Assembly: GCA_049663345.1 (NCBI GenBank)
Contig: JBATDG010000059.1
Location: forward strand, 62,001-126,000
Source of the DNA: SZUA-365 sp049663345
Lineage (GTDB): Bacteria > Bacteroidota > Ignavibacteria > SZUA-365
Length of the DNA stretch: 64,000 nt
Direction: 5' to 3'
The notes under the pieces are model-generated. The model was not told the DNA's origin. It worked only from the letters and a program-made list of their open reading frames with translations, and did not search any database. Both the position numbers and the translations under genes were made by a program. Positions 53,094 to 62,356 of the stretch are shown here, in pieces; positions within the stretch are counted from its first letter, which is position 1; every line of letters starts with the position of its first letter.

Positions 53094-54461
53094 ATGGAAA
53101 AGAGTATTTCCCGCCAGATTGCGGAATTCGCCATTGGACTGCGCTACGAAGACCTTCCGGAAAACGTGGTGCATGAGGTCAAGCGGTATCTGTACGACTC
53201 CATCGGTTGTGCCTATGGAGCTTCGCACACAAAAGATGTCGGCATCATGCACGATCTGTATCGCGACATGGGCGGCAAGGAAGAAGCCACGATCATCGGT
53301 TTCGGCGACAAAATGCCGGCGGTCAATGCCACGCTGGTCAATTCGCTGATGGTTCGCGCGCTCGATTTCAATGACATTTACTGGAAAGAGGATCCGTCCC
53401 ATCCTTCGGATATCATTCCCGCCGCACTCGCCGTGGGCGAAATGGTAAACGCTTCGATGAAGGATGTCATCACCGCTATCGTCCTCGCTTACGAATTCGA
53501 GCAGCGGCTCTGCGAATTCGCCGTGCCTGGCGTACGCGAGCGGAAGTGGCATCATGCCACGCTGACGCAGTTCGTTTCACCGATCGTGGCAGGGAAGCTG
53601 CTCGGGCTCGATGTCGATCAGATGGTTCACGCCATCGGAATCAACGGCAGCCACAACCACACGATCGGCTGTCCCACTGCGGGCAAGCTCACGATGATGA
53701 AAAACACTGTCGATCCCATGGCCGTGCAGAGCGGTGTTTTTGCAGCATTGATGGCAAGCAAAGGCTACAGCGGTACCGAAGCGGTGTTCGAGGGTAAGGA
53801 AGGTTTGATGGATGTGTTCGGACCGGATTGGGATCTCGAAAAATTGCTGGGCGGACTCGGTGAAAAATTCAAGATTCTCGAATGCAGCATGAAGGCATTC
53901 CCGACCGAAGCGCTCACGCACACGCATCTGAGCTGCACGCTGAAGGCCGTCACGGAAAACAATATTTCCTACGACGAAATCGAGGAAGTGCGTCTTACCA
54001 CTATCGCGCGTGCATGCGACATTCTTTTCGATCCGCACAAATATCGTCCCGAATCCCGTGAGACCGCAGATCATTCGTTGCCGTACTGCGTCGCAGCGTG
54101 CCTGGTTGACCACAAGATCACCACGCAGTCCTTCTCTGACGAGAAGCTCAAGGATCCTCGCATCTGGGAGGTCATCGATCGCATCAAAGGCGAAGCCTCT
54201 CTGGAATTCGAAGAGATGTTTCCCGCGAAGCAGCCCTCTCGTGTCGTTGTGACAACAAAGGACGGACGAAAATTCGAAGAGTATCTTGAGTACCCGAAGG
54301 GCGATCCGCGTGAGCCGATGACCATGGAGGATCTTGAAAACAAGTTTAATGCGCTCTCCACAAAGCTACTTTCTTCTGAGGCGCAATCGGAAAAACGCGA
54401 CATCATTTTCTCCTGCGAAACACTTTCTGCCAGAGACTTCATGAAGAGCATGATCGTGTAA
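53094..54461 (+). CDS. MmgE/PrpD family dehydratase (2-methylcitrate dehydratase-like)
   Basis: 455 residues from ATG 53094. Family features: RYLYDSIGCAYGASHTKD, ALDFNDIYWKEDPSHPSDIIPAALAVGE, GINGSHNHTIG, TAGKLTMMKNTVDPMAVQSGVFAALMASKGY and STEC-like ILECSMKAFPTEALTH. PrpD dehydrates 2-methylcitrate in propionate oxidation; relatives act on citrate, cis-aconitate and iminodisuccinate, so substrate is uncertain. The direct partnership with an aconitase-family enzyme is like prpD-acnD pairs. No prpB or prpC is in the window. A terminator follows. Confidence 0.85.
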   Translation: MEKSISRQIAEFAIGLRYEDLPENVVHEVKRYLYDSIGCAYGASHTKDVGIMHDLYRDMGGKEEATIIGFGDKMPAVNATLVNSLMVRALDFNDIYWKEDPSHPSDIIPAALAVGEMVNASMKDVITAIVLAYEFEQRLCEFAVPGVRERKWHHATLTQFVSPIVAGKLLGLDVDQMVHAIGINGSHNHTIGCPTAGKLTMMKNTVDPMAVQSGVFAALMASKGYSGTEAVFEGKEGLMDVFGPDWDLEKLLGGLGEKFKILECSMKAFPTEALTHTHLSCTLKAVTENNISYDEIEEVRLTTIARACDILFDPHKYRPESRETADHSLPYCVAACLVDHKITTQSFSDEKLKDPRIWEVIDRIKGEASLEFEEMFPAKQPSRVVVTTKDGRKFEEYLEYPKGDPREPMTMEDLENKFNALSTKLLSSEAQSEKRDIIFSCETLSARDFMKSMIV

Positions 54462-54529
54462 TCAGTCTGCTGATTTTTCAGTCTGCTGGTTTCTACGGTT
54501 GCGCGTTTATAGCAAATCGTTACTAAATG

Positions 54530-54557
54530 GGGTGGCCGCTGGCCACCCTTTGTTTTT
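54530..54557 (+). terminator. Rho-independent terminator of the lut-prpD run
   Basis: Perfect 8-bp stem GGGTGGCC / GGCCACCC with loop GCT, followed by TTTGTTTTT. It lies 69 bp after the PrpD-family stop. It falls inside the longest open frame of the next gene, which argues that the kinase starts downstream of it. Confidence 0.92.
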
Positions 54558-54618
54558 CGCTAATATTGGACTAGATTTTTATACTGATTTGTCTTTATCA
54601 CAACTCTTAACGCATCTC

Positions 54619-57600
54619 TTGCATCGAAACCAGATCCGCTTGTGGCTTGCCGCCCTGTTTATAATTGTTCTGTCAGAAAATCTGCTTTTCGCACAAGAGC
54701 AGACGCAGTATCGCTTCGACCAGTTGCGCGTCGAACAGGGGTTGTCCCAGGGATCGATCAACGCCATTCTGCAGGGGAAAAGGGGATTCCTCTATATCGC
54801 TACTGACGACGGCCTGAATCGATTCGACGGATATCAATTCCTGGTCTTTCGTCCGAATTCCGAAGACTCGATGTCGATTTCTACCAACATTATTACCGCG
54901 CTCGCTGAGGATGCTTCGGGCCTGATCTGGATCGGGACAGCCGGTTCCGGATTCCAAAGCTATGATCCCGTCATGAGGCAGTTTGAATCTTACACTCAGG
55001 AAATATCCGCTGGAGTCTCCTTTTCAAATACATTGATCAATGCGCTGGCAGTTGACCGGCGCGGCCACGTATGGATCGGAAGCGACAACAGGGGATTGCT
55101 GGAATTCGATCCAGCTGCCGGTGCTCTGAAAACACACGCACTGCCCGGGATAAGGGCAGAATGCAACGTGCTGGATATTCAACAGACGAGCTCAGGGAAC
55201 CTCCTCATCGTCTGCGAAGGTGAAGGCCTTTTTCTCCTGAATCCAGCGAGCCGGAAGGCGGAAAAAATTACTATTCCGCTCGATCCGGCGACAGGCCTCA
55301 GCAGGAACGTTCTTCGAATTGCCATGGAGGGCGCGCGCTACCTCTGGGTCGGGATGCAGGACGGTCTGCTCTTCAGATATGACATACGAACCGGGAAATG
55401 GGAAAAGCATGTGCTCGACTCAGCTCCGCTAGAGGGCTACTCAGTCGAGATACGCGACTTGTCGATGGACAGAAACGGCAATCTTTGGATATGTACCGTC
55501 ACGGAAGGTCTCTACCTTATCAACACGGCTGATGGAAAGATTACTCACCTGAAAAGGGATATCCTCGTCCCGGGTTCGATTCCCAGCAACAGCCTTCGTA
55601 GCCTGTATGTCGACCGGCTCGGCAATGTCTGGGTGGGCATGAATGGCAGCGGATTGGCACTCTATTCTCCGTCGACCAAGGAATTTAATTTGCTGATGCC
55701 TGGCGCCACCCTGTCCGGAGAAATGACGATTTACAGCTCCCGTGCGATTTATCAGGATCAGGATTCTGTACTCTGGCTCGGTGGTTACGCAGGCTTTAAC
55801 AAACTGGATCGCAAGACCGGCAAGGTGACAGTGTTTGCCCGTGATTTATCCACAACACGAGGAGTGGGACCATTTCGCGGAATGAATAGCGGCAACGTTT
55901 TTGCAATTTCACCCGACCCATCAGATCCGAAGGATTACCTTCTCATTGGAACAGAAGGAGACGGGCTCTATCGTTTCAATAAAAGAACAGAACGTTTTTG
56001 GCGCATCCCGATCATTGATGGTGAAGGAGAGCCGCTCGATCCGGCGGTATCCCTTATTTTTGAGATAACGACAGCCCGTAACGGGGAAATCTGGCTGGGC
56101 GGAGCCTCCGGCTTATATCGCTGGCATCGGGCGGGCAAGGGCAGTATCCCCAAAGCCGTTGCGCCGCAATTCTTCGGCCTGTCGCAAGGAGGCGTCTACG
56201 CCATTCTTGAAGATCATAACGGACTGCTGTGGATAGGCACAGGTCGGGGCGGACTCGCCCTGTATGACCGGCTGAATGATGATGTAACCATGTTCAGACA
56301 TTCGGCGACCGACAGCACATCACTTAGTAGCGATGCAGTCAAGTGCATCTATGAGGATAGCAGGGGCATTCTCTGGATCGGCACTGCGCTCGGTCTGAAT
56401 CGGATGGACCTCGCAAATGGGACCTTCACATCCTATACCACGCGGCAAGGATTGCCCAATGATGTCATCTACGGGATTCTTGAGGATGAAAGAGGCTATC
56501 TCTGGTTGAGTACAAACCGTGGTCTCGCACGATTCCATCCGGAGTTCGGTGTTGTGTCTGTTTACGATGTGCACGATAATCTTCAGGGAAACGAGTTCAA
56601 TACAGCTGCGTTTTTTAAGAGCGCGAACGGAGAAATGTTTTTCGGAGGGGTACAGGGATTAACCTATTTCTACCCGCGCAGAATCGTTCGCAATCAGACT
56701 GTTCCTCCGATCGCAGTGACTAATGTCAGGGTCGGGAACCGGACAGTTTTACTCCGCAATGCAGGAATTGGACCCGATACTGTCCGACTTGAATATCAAG
56801 ATGAGTCTGTAACGTTCACGTTTGCGGCGCTCAGTTTCTATCGCGCCGAGAAGAATCGCTACCGCTATCGTTTGGAAGGCAGGAATGAGGAATGGATTGA
56901 ACTCGGTTACGATCGTTTCCTGAGCTTTGCCGGACTGAGTCCCGGTGAATACGTGCTGAAGGTTCAAGGCTCCAACAATGATGGTGTGTGGAACGTACAG
57001 GGCGTGACAATCACACTGATCATCAATCCACCGTTCTGGGCGACCTGGTGGTTCCGGATCGGTCTGATCCTTCTGCTTATCGGGATACTCGTGATAGGAC
57101 TCCGCTGGCGCATTCGCCGGATGCGCAGTGATGAACGTCGCCTGACCACGGAGGTGCAGCTCAGAACCAGCGAGCTGCAGCATTCAAACGCCAACCTGCT
57201 TGTCGAGATCGACGAACGAAAGCGTGCTGAAGCCGAGGCGGATCGGGCGAATGCAACAAAATCGGAGTTCCTCGCGCACATCAGCCACGAGATTAGGACT
57301 CCGATGAATGCGATCCTCGGTTTCACCGAGCTTATTTCTGACCGTATACACGAAGAAGACCTGCGGGGACATCTGAATTCGATTTCCCTTTCCGGCAGAA
57401 CGTTAATCACACTCATCAATGATATTCTGGATCTTTCGAAAATTGAAGCGGGGAAACTTGAATTAGTCTATCGCCCGACGAGTATTCGCGGCATCGTCAG
57501 TGAGATCTGTCAATTGTTCGGTTATCAGGTTGGCAAGAAGGAATTATCGATCGAAGCATTGATTGAAGAGGATGTACCACACTTGCTTTATCTTGACGAA

Positions 57601-58410
57601 ACGAGGATTCGTCAGATTCTTCTTAATCTGGTAGGCAATGCAGTGAAGTTCACTAACAAAGGTACGATCACAATCAAGCTGAAGAGTGTGCCGACCGGGA
57701 AGGACCGATGTACTCTCAAACTCATCGTCAAGGATACAGGAGTCGGAATTGCACCTTCGCAGCAGCAGCGTGTTTTTGAACCTTTCCGGCAGGGAGGCAG
57801 GGGAAGAAATACCGAATACGGAGGGACAGGGCTGGGACTCGCAATCACCCAGAGATTAATCGAGATGATGAATGGAGAAATAGCGCTGACTTCCAAGTTG
57901 GGAAGCGGTTCTTCATTTTATGTAACCCTTCCGTCCGTGACAATTGCCAGTGAATCTTCCGGCTCGGCGACATTTGCTGAAACAAGGCAGATGCCCCTGA
58001 TGCACGATGCGCAGCCCGCATCCCGCGTGCAGACCGGAGCCGATGCCCCATACGTGATCGATGTGAATGAATACACCTCACAAGATGGTGAAGTGACTGT
58101 TAGTTCGCCAGAGGAGATGCGTGCCCTGTATTACGATCTGGCTGGATCGGAACGAACACGCTGGGAACGGTTGACTCGTACGTTCCTCATCAATGAAATC
58201 GAAGAATTCGCTGAAAGACTCAGGGAAAAGTCGTTGAAAGCGCATTATTTGCCCTTTATCCTGTGGAGCGAACGGCTACTGCGCGAGGTGCGCAGCTTTG
58301 ATATGGAGATTCTGCCCGTTACTTTGAGTGAATTCCCGGATCTGCTTGCCGTTTTGGAAGAACAGGGAAATCCGTCTGCATCATCATCCGAATTTGGAAA
58401 CCATGATTGA
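54619..58410 (+). CDS. Giant Reg_prop two-component sensor kinase
   Basis: About 1263 residues. The frame opens at TTG 54499, but a terminator lies inside that extension, so TTG 54619 is preferred; it gives a signal peptide (LWLAALFIIVLSENLLFAQ). Residues ~25-740 are Reg_prop propeller blades (GLSQGSINAILQ, LWIGT, GHVWIGSD, NVWVGMN). Next come a Y_Y_Y domain (YRYRLEGRNEEWIELG), one membrane span (IGLILLLIGILVIGL), HisKA (LAHISHEIRTPMNAILGF) and HATPase (NLVGNAVKFT, GTGLGLAITQRL). The last ~130 residues are helical and not a receiver; an HPt-like role is possible. It is coupled to the REC-kinase downstream. Confidence 0.88.
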   Translation: MHRNQIRLWLAALFIIVLSENLLFAQEQTQYRFDQLRVEQGLSQGSINAILQGKRGFLYIATDDGLNRFDGYQFLVFRPNSEDSMSISTNIITALAEDASGLIWIGTAGSGFQSYDPVMRQFESYTQEISAGVSFSNTLINALAVDRRGHVWIGSDNRGLLEFDPAAGALKTHALPGIRAECNVLDIQQTSSGNLLIVCEGEGLFLLNPASRKAEKITIPLDPATGLSRNVLRIAMEGARYLWVGMQDGLLFRYDIRTGKWEKHVLDSAPLEGYSVEIRDLSMDRNGNLWICTVTEGLYLINTADGKITHLKRDILVPGSIPSNSLRSLYVDRLGNVWVGMNGSGLALYSPSTKEFNLLMPGATLSGEMTIYSSRAIYQDQDSVLWLGGYAGFNKLDRKTGKVTVFARDLSTTRGVGPFRGMNSGNVFAISPDPSDPKDYLLIGTEGDGLYRFNKRTERFWRIPIIDGEGEPLDPAVSLIFEITTARNGEIWLGGASGLYRWHRAGKGSIPKAVAPQFFGLSQGGVYAILEDHNGLLWIGTGRGGLALYDRLNDDVTMFRHSATDSTSLSSDAVKCIYEDSRGILWIGTALGLNRMDLANGTFTSYTTRQGLPNDVIYGILEDERGYLWLSTNRGLARFHPEFGVVSVYDVHDNLQGNEFNTAAFFKSANGEMFFGGVQGLTYFYPRRIVRNQTVPPIAVTNVRVGNRTVLLRNAGIGPDTVRLEYQDESVTFTFAALSFYRAEKNRYRYRLEGRNEEWIELGYDRFLSFAGLSPGEYVLKVQGSNNDGVWNVQGVTITLIINPPFWATWWFRIGLILLLIGILVIGLRWRIRRMRSDERRLTTEVQLRTSELQHSNANLLVEIDERKRAEAEADRANATKSEFLAHISHEIRTPMNAILGFTELISDRIHEEDLRGHLNSISLSGRTLITLINDILDLSKIEAGKLELVYRPTSIRGIVSEICQLFGYQVGKKELSIEALIEEDVPHLLYLDETRIRQILLNLVGNAVKFTNKGTITIKLKSVPTGKDRCTLKLIVKDTGVGIAPSQQQRVFEPFRQGGRGRNTEYGGTGLGLAITQRLIEMMNGEIALTSKLGSGSSFYVTLPSVTIASESSGSATFAETRQMPLMHDAQPASRVQTGADAPYVIDVNEYTSQDGEVTVSSPEEMRALYYDLAGSERTRWERLTRTFLINEIEEFAERLREKSLKAHYLPFILWSERLLREVRSFDMEILPVTLSEFPDLLAVLEEQGNPSASSSEFGNHD

Positions 58411-59497
58411 AAAGAAGCCACTTGTCCTCATCGTTGACGATGTCAGTCGGAACCTGCAGGTCCTCGGGAGTTTCCTCCGCGACGCACAGTTCGACGTTTC
58501 GGCAACGACTACCGGAAAACATGCCCTTCAGATTGCAGCTGATGTTATCCCTGATCTGATTCTGCTCGATATCATGATGCCCGAAATGGATGGCTTTGAA
58601 ACATGCAGGCGCCTCAAGGCGAATGTCATTACTAGCGAAATTCCTGTGATCTTCCTGACTGCCAAAACCGCTGAGGAGGATATTCTTCATGGCTTCGAAT
58701 TGGGGGCGGTTGACTACATCACGAAGCCGTTTCTGCGCCAGGAACTGCTTGAACGCGTCCGTGTACATGTCGAACTGCGTAGGTCGAGGTTGGAACTCGC
58801 ACGCACTGTACAGGACAAGGATAAGCTGTTTTCAATTATTGCGCATGACTTGCGAGGACCGCTAGGCAGCTTCATGAGCATCTCAGATTATCTTGCTGAG
58901 CATCTCAGCGAAATCGATATGAGCGAGATCCAGCCGTTGTTCAGGGAAATGCGGCAGACGAGCAAAAGCGTTTATGTCCTGCTGGAAAATTTGCTGGAGT
59001 GGTCAAGAATCCAACTTGGTACGATATCATTCAATCCCGCACCGTTCAAGCTGCGCGGCGTGGCCGACGGCGTCGAAGCAATCGTGCGATCTCAGGTGCA
59101 GCACAAGGAATTGATACTCGAGAATCTCATACCGCAGAATGTTTCCGTGATCGGAGATCATCAGATGATTTCGACGGTGCTTCGCAATCTTGTCTCGAAT
59201 GCGATAAAGTATACGCCGCGCGGTGGAAGAATATTTATGGAAGTGAACCTGGATACTGCAGCGTCACTCGTGACCGTCTTCGTACGCGATACTGGTCTGG
59301 GAATGAGCAAAGCGTTGCAAGACGCTTTAAAACGCGGTTTGCAATTAAGCAGCATACCAGGCACTGAGAAGGAAAAGGGAACGGGGTTGGGAATTATGCT
59401 CTGTCGGGAAATGATCGCCAGACACGGACAAACCCTTATGGTGGAATCTGAAATCGGTGAGGGGAGTACGTTTTCGTTTACCCTTGCATTGTCTTAG
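58403..59497 (+). CDS. Response regulator-histidine kinase (REC-HisKA-HATPase)
   Basis: 364 residues from ATG 58403, overlapping the giant kinase stop by 8 bp. The receiver is N-terminal: LIVDDVSRN, phospho-acceptor in LILLDIMMP, and YITKPF. A kinase core follows with FSIIAHDLRGPLGSF (H box), NLVSNAIKYT (N box), DTGLGMS and GTGLGIMLCREM. The order is the reverse of normal hybrids and suggests it receives a phosphate from the upstream sensor, then modulates its own kinase. No output domain is present. Its stop overlaps the convergent DUF362 gene by 20 bp. Confidence 0.9.
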   Translation: MIEKKPLVLIVDDVSRNLQVLGSFLRDAQFDVSATTTGKHALQIAADVIPDLILLDIMMPEMDGFETCRRLKANVITSEIPVIFLTAKTAEEDILHGFELGAVDYITKPFLRQELLERVRVHVELRRSRLELARTVQDKDKLFSIIAHDLRGPLGSFMSISDYLAEHLSEIDMSEIQPLFREMRQTSKSVYVLLENLLEWSRIQLGTISFNPAPFKLRGVADGVEAIVRSQVQHKELILENLIPQNVSVIGDHQMISTVLRNLVSNAIKYTPRGGRIFMEVNLDTAASLVTVFVRDTGLGMSKALQDALKRGLQLSSIPGTEKEKGTGLGIMLCREMIARHGQTLMVESEIGEGSTFSFTLALS

Positions 59498-60596
59498 CCA
59501 TAACCCCGTTTTTTCGGTACTCCGTAAACATTTCGCCCCAGGGAGTGGACGCAAGCCAATGTTCAAAGGTCTTACGGTCTTTAAGCGGCCATCGGTAGTA
59601 ATCGTGATACATCTCGGATCCCGCGACGAACAAGTGAACAAGCGGAGTGTGGAAAAATAGTTTCTGCATTCCCTTCAGCGGACCAAACCACATCAGGTCT
59701 CCGATGCGACTGGCCCCGTTATCGCCAACTTCGAAATGCCAATTTTCTCCGCTGATATCATCGCCAATGATTTCGATGTCGTGCACATCACCCGTACCAA
59801 GGCCGCGATCATGCGCGAGTCGGATATATTTCAGATCCGCCAGCGGATCGAATCCCATCAACTTTGCTGCGACAGCATCGATGGCGACCTGGTCGGCGCT
59901 GGCCAAAATAACATTCTTGATCTCGGGATACATGGTTCGCGGACCGGGACCATTCCCTGCCGTTGTGCCATCCATGACGGCGAACACGCCTGAATGAATT
60001 TCTTTTTGTATGGCAAGAAGATCGACAAGCGTTTCGTGAATCCAGCTATGCGTGTAATGCCGTTTGGTGTTGAGAAGTCCGCCAAAGGCGTTTTTCATCG
60101 CACCTGTCGTCGTCGTATAAATGTGACATTTCACAGTGGGAAGATGAATGATGTTCTTTCCGAAAAAATATTCAGGGATGGAAATTCCTTCCGGATAGAT
60201 CCTGGAAAGAGCCAGCATTTCCGCTTTCGGTTCGTAGTTGACCCATTTCATGTCCTCTTCCTTGAAATTGAAGAGAACAGGGATCTCGTAATGCTTGAAA
60301 ATCGGGACATAACCGTTTAGGTCCTCGCCCTTGAAAGCGTCGGTCACCACGGTCTTGTTCTGTACGCAGGTAATGTCGTTGTACCCATGTTTCTGCAGTC
60401 CCTGTACCACGCCTTCCATCTGCCACGGCGTTGTATTCGCACCCGGGAAAGGGAAGTGCCAGCTGATATTGTCCTTCAGGATGGTTGTGGCAGAAGGATC
60501 GAGAGCCTCCTTCATTCCAGCCAATTCCATGAGTCGGACATAATCTTCAAGAACAGTTTCAGGTCTTGTACGGAGAACAGCGACTTTGCTTTTCAT
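59478..60596 (-). CDS. DUF362 domain protein
   Basis: A 372-residue soluble protein. DUF362 features: VAVLRTRPETVLEDYVRLM, TTILKDNISWHFPFPGANTTPWQMEGV, IIHLPTVKCHIYTTTTGAMKNAFGGLLNTKRHYTH, GVFAVMDGTTAGNGPGPRTMYP and VILASADQVAIDAVAAKLMGFDP. The usual C-terminal ferredoxin of some relatives is absent. Biochemical function of the family is poorly known. Last gene of a minus-strand run after a UbiA-type prenyltransferase, 10 bp apart. Confidence 0.87.
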   Translation of the reverse strand: MKSKVAVLRTRPETVLEDYVRLMELAGMKEALDPSATTILKDNISWHFPFPGANTTPWQMEGVVQGLQKHGYNDITCVQNKTVVTDAFKGEDLNGYVPIFKHYEIPVLFNFKEEDMKWVNYEPKAEMLALSRIYPEGISIPEYFFGKNIIHLPTVKCHIYTTTTGAMKNAFGGLLNTKRHYTHSWIHETLVDLLAIQKEIHSGVFAVMDGTTAGNGPGPRTMYPEIKNVILASADQVAIDAVAAKLMGFDPLADLKYIRLAHDRGLGTGDVHDIEIIGDDISGENWHFEVGDNGASRIGDLMWFGPLKGMQKLFFHTPLVHLFVAGSEMYHDYYRWPLKDRKTFEHWLASTPWGEMFTEYRKNGVMAKTMQG

Positions 60597-60606
60597 TGTG
60601 TTGCTT

Positions 60607-61509
60607 TCATCTGAGATAAAGAATCACAACCACGGCCCCGGCCCAGAGAATCACATTTGCCAACAGAGGAAGATCAGAGATGAATTCAGATGAAGGATCT
60701 CCGCCGGTCTTTTTCTGATGTACGAGATAGTAGTAGCGGAAAAGCCCGTAGAGCACGAACGGCGCGGTATAGAGGAGCGCCTTGCTCCCGAATTTTTCGA
60801 TAGTGTCATCATCGACAGTGTAGAGAATGTAGCAGATGAGGGTGGAGGCGGTCACGAGGGAAATCATCTGATCGAGAAAATATGTACTGTACTCAAGAAG
60901 CACAGGGCGGTGGACATGCGCATCCTGCTCCAGGATCGTGATCTCGTGACGCCGCTTGCTGAAGCCGAGAAATAATGCCAGAAGGGAAGTGCAGATGAGC
61001 AGCCATTCGGAAATCGGGACATCGATAATGATAGCGCCAGCGACAATTCGCAGAACGAATGAAGCCGCGATGGTCATGACGTCGATGATGACAGCTCGCT
61101 TCAGTACATACGAGTACACAACGTTGAGTACGAAATACCCTATGAGAATGAAGGCGAAGTTCCGATGTACAAGCAGAGAAAGCCCGATCGTCAGCACAAA
61201 AAGCACAACCACCGCAATCGCGGCAAATCGTACAGACAGTGCATCCGAAGCGATGGGTCTCGCCTTCTTGATGGGATGCGAACGGTCGACGTCCGCATCC
61301 ACGATATCGTTCAGAATATAAATGGAGCTTGCGATCAGCGAGAATAGAAAAAATCCGGCGATAGACCGCAGCAGGATATGCATATCAAACAGCTGCATAG
61401 AAAACAGAAGTGGGGAAAGAACGAAAATATTCTTAGTCCACTGTCTGATCCGCATCGACCGAATCAGCAATCGGAGTGGCGATTCTATTGCAGTTGGCGT
61501 GCTGTTCAT
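60607..61509 (-). CDS. UbiA-superfamily prenyltransferase, decaprenyl-phosphate phosphoribosyltransferase-like
   Basis: A 300-residue membrane protein with about eight or nine spans. The first Asp-rich motif YILNDIVDADVDRSHPIKKARPIAS matches the DPPR-synthase subgroup (NDxxDxxxDRxHPxKxxRP). A second motif region is near DVMTIAASFVLRIVAGA, with FSKRRHEITIL following. DPPR synthases transfer phosphoribose from PRPP to a polyprenyl phosphate, en route to decaprenyl-phosphoarabinose or related sugar lipids. Partner epimerases are not in the window. Confidence 0.87.
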   Translation of the reverse strand: MNSTPTAIESPLRLLIRSMRIRQWTKNIFVLSPLLFSMQLFDMHILLRSIAGFFLFSLIASSIYILNDIVDADVDRSHPIKKARPIASDALSVRFAAIAVVVLFVLTIGLSLLVHRNFAFILIGYFVLNVVYSYVLKRAVIIDVMTIAASFVLRIVAGAIIIDVPISEWLLICTSLLALFLGFSKRRHEITILEQDAHVHRPVLLEYSTYFLDQMISLVTASTLICYILYTVDDDTIEKFGSKALLYTAPFVLYGLFRYYYLVHQKKTGGDPSSEFISDLPLLANVILWAGAVVVILYLR

Positions 61510-61517
61510 TGACGAAA

Positions 61518-61910
61518 TTACAGTCGGCTGCGCCAGCTCGCCAGAAAAGAATCGATTCCGCGCCTGATGCCGGCGATTCTTCGAGCCAGTCCTGCAACCC
61601 CGGGTTCGAGCTGTTCCTGAAGCAAATTCTCAAGACGGTAAATATTCTCAGTGACCTTGCGTATGTTTTCCGCAGCGGCGGATAGTTTCCCCCGATTCTC
61701 GGAAATTACATTCAACGCTTCGCTCGCCTGTGCAGCGACTTGGTCAACCTTTTTAAAGACGCTCGTAGCTTCAGTGCTCAGTTGGCGGATGTCTTTGCCA
61801 ATGTCCTCAAGTGTCTTCTGCGTTGACCGCAGTACGGAGATGAGAACGAATGTCAGAACGATTCCACCAATGAGCAGCACTATCAGGAGGATATCCTGCA
61901 GAATGTCCAT
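61518..61910 (-). CDS. DUF948-like membrane-anchored coiled-coil protein
   Basis: 130 residues. One N-terminal membrane helix (ILLIVLLIGGIVLTFVLISVL) is followed by a long amphipathic helix with heptad character (LEDIGKDIRQLSTEATSVFKKVDQVAAQASEAL). This is the DUF948 type of general-stress protein. It follows the YtxH gene by 11 bp, a common pairing in several phyla. Presumed role: envelope stress, unproven. Confidence 0.78.
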   Translation of the reverse strand: MDILQDILLIVLLIGGIVLTFVLISVLRSTQKTLEDIGKDIRQLSTEATSVFKKVDQVAAQASEALNVISENRGKLSAAAENIRKVTENIYRLENLLQEQLEPGVAGLARRIAGIRRGIDSFLASWRSRL

Positions 61911-61921
61911 TCGGACCTCGC

Positions 61922-62320
61922 TTATGCTTCGCTGGCTGGGGCTGGTTTGTCGCGCTCTTCCTTGTAGGTGTCGACGCCTGCCTTGACTGCGGATTTCAGG
62001 CGGTCACCTTCTTCACTAACGCGCTGTTTTGCGCCGCTTAAAATATTTTCGGCATCCTTCAGAAGGGAATCCGCGCGGCGTTTTGCCTCGACGACGAGGG
62101 CGCCGGATTTTTCTTTGCCTTCATTGATGATGGTTTTGGCTTTTTCCTGGGCGTCCTGCAAGTAAACCTCGATATCCTCGGTGATTTCACCGCCTTTTTT
62201 CATGAGGTCTCCTCGGAGTTCTACTCCCGGTTTGGGTGCGTAGAGCAGGGCGACGATACCGCCGACCAGCGCCCCTGAGAAAAATCCCAGCATCAGGTTG
62301 CGGGCTGCGTTGTCAGACAT
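61922..62320 (-). CDS. YtxH-domain protein
   Basis: 132 residues. The N-terminal YtxH segment NLMLGFFSGALVGGIVALLYAPKPGVELR has the Gly-rich membrane helix and LYAPxxG signature. A long Lys/Glu/Ala-rich helix follows (DAQEKAKTIINEGKEKSGAL, EAKRRADSLLKDAENILSGAK), with a PAPASEA tail. Often paired with DUF948 as small stress-related membrane proteins. It starts behind an AAGGAGCAA ribosome site. Confidence 0.82.
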   Translation of the reverse strand: MSDNAARNLMLGFFSGALVGGIVALLYAPKPGVELRGDLMKKGGEITEDIEVYLQDAQEKAKTIINEGKEKSGALVVEAKRRADSLLKDAENILSGAKQRVSEEGDRLKSAVKAGVDTYKEERDKPAPASEA

Positions 62321-62356
62321 AGTTGCTCCTTGTTTTCTTGGTGAACGTCAGCAGTC

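Noticed and set aside
54499..54618. Start of the giant kinase at TTG 54499
   Set aside because: A strong terminator hairpin with T-run lies inside this segment, and the signal peptide begins near 54619.
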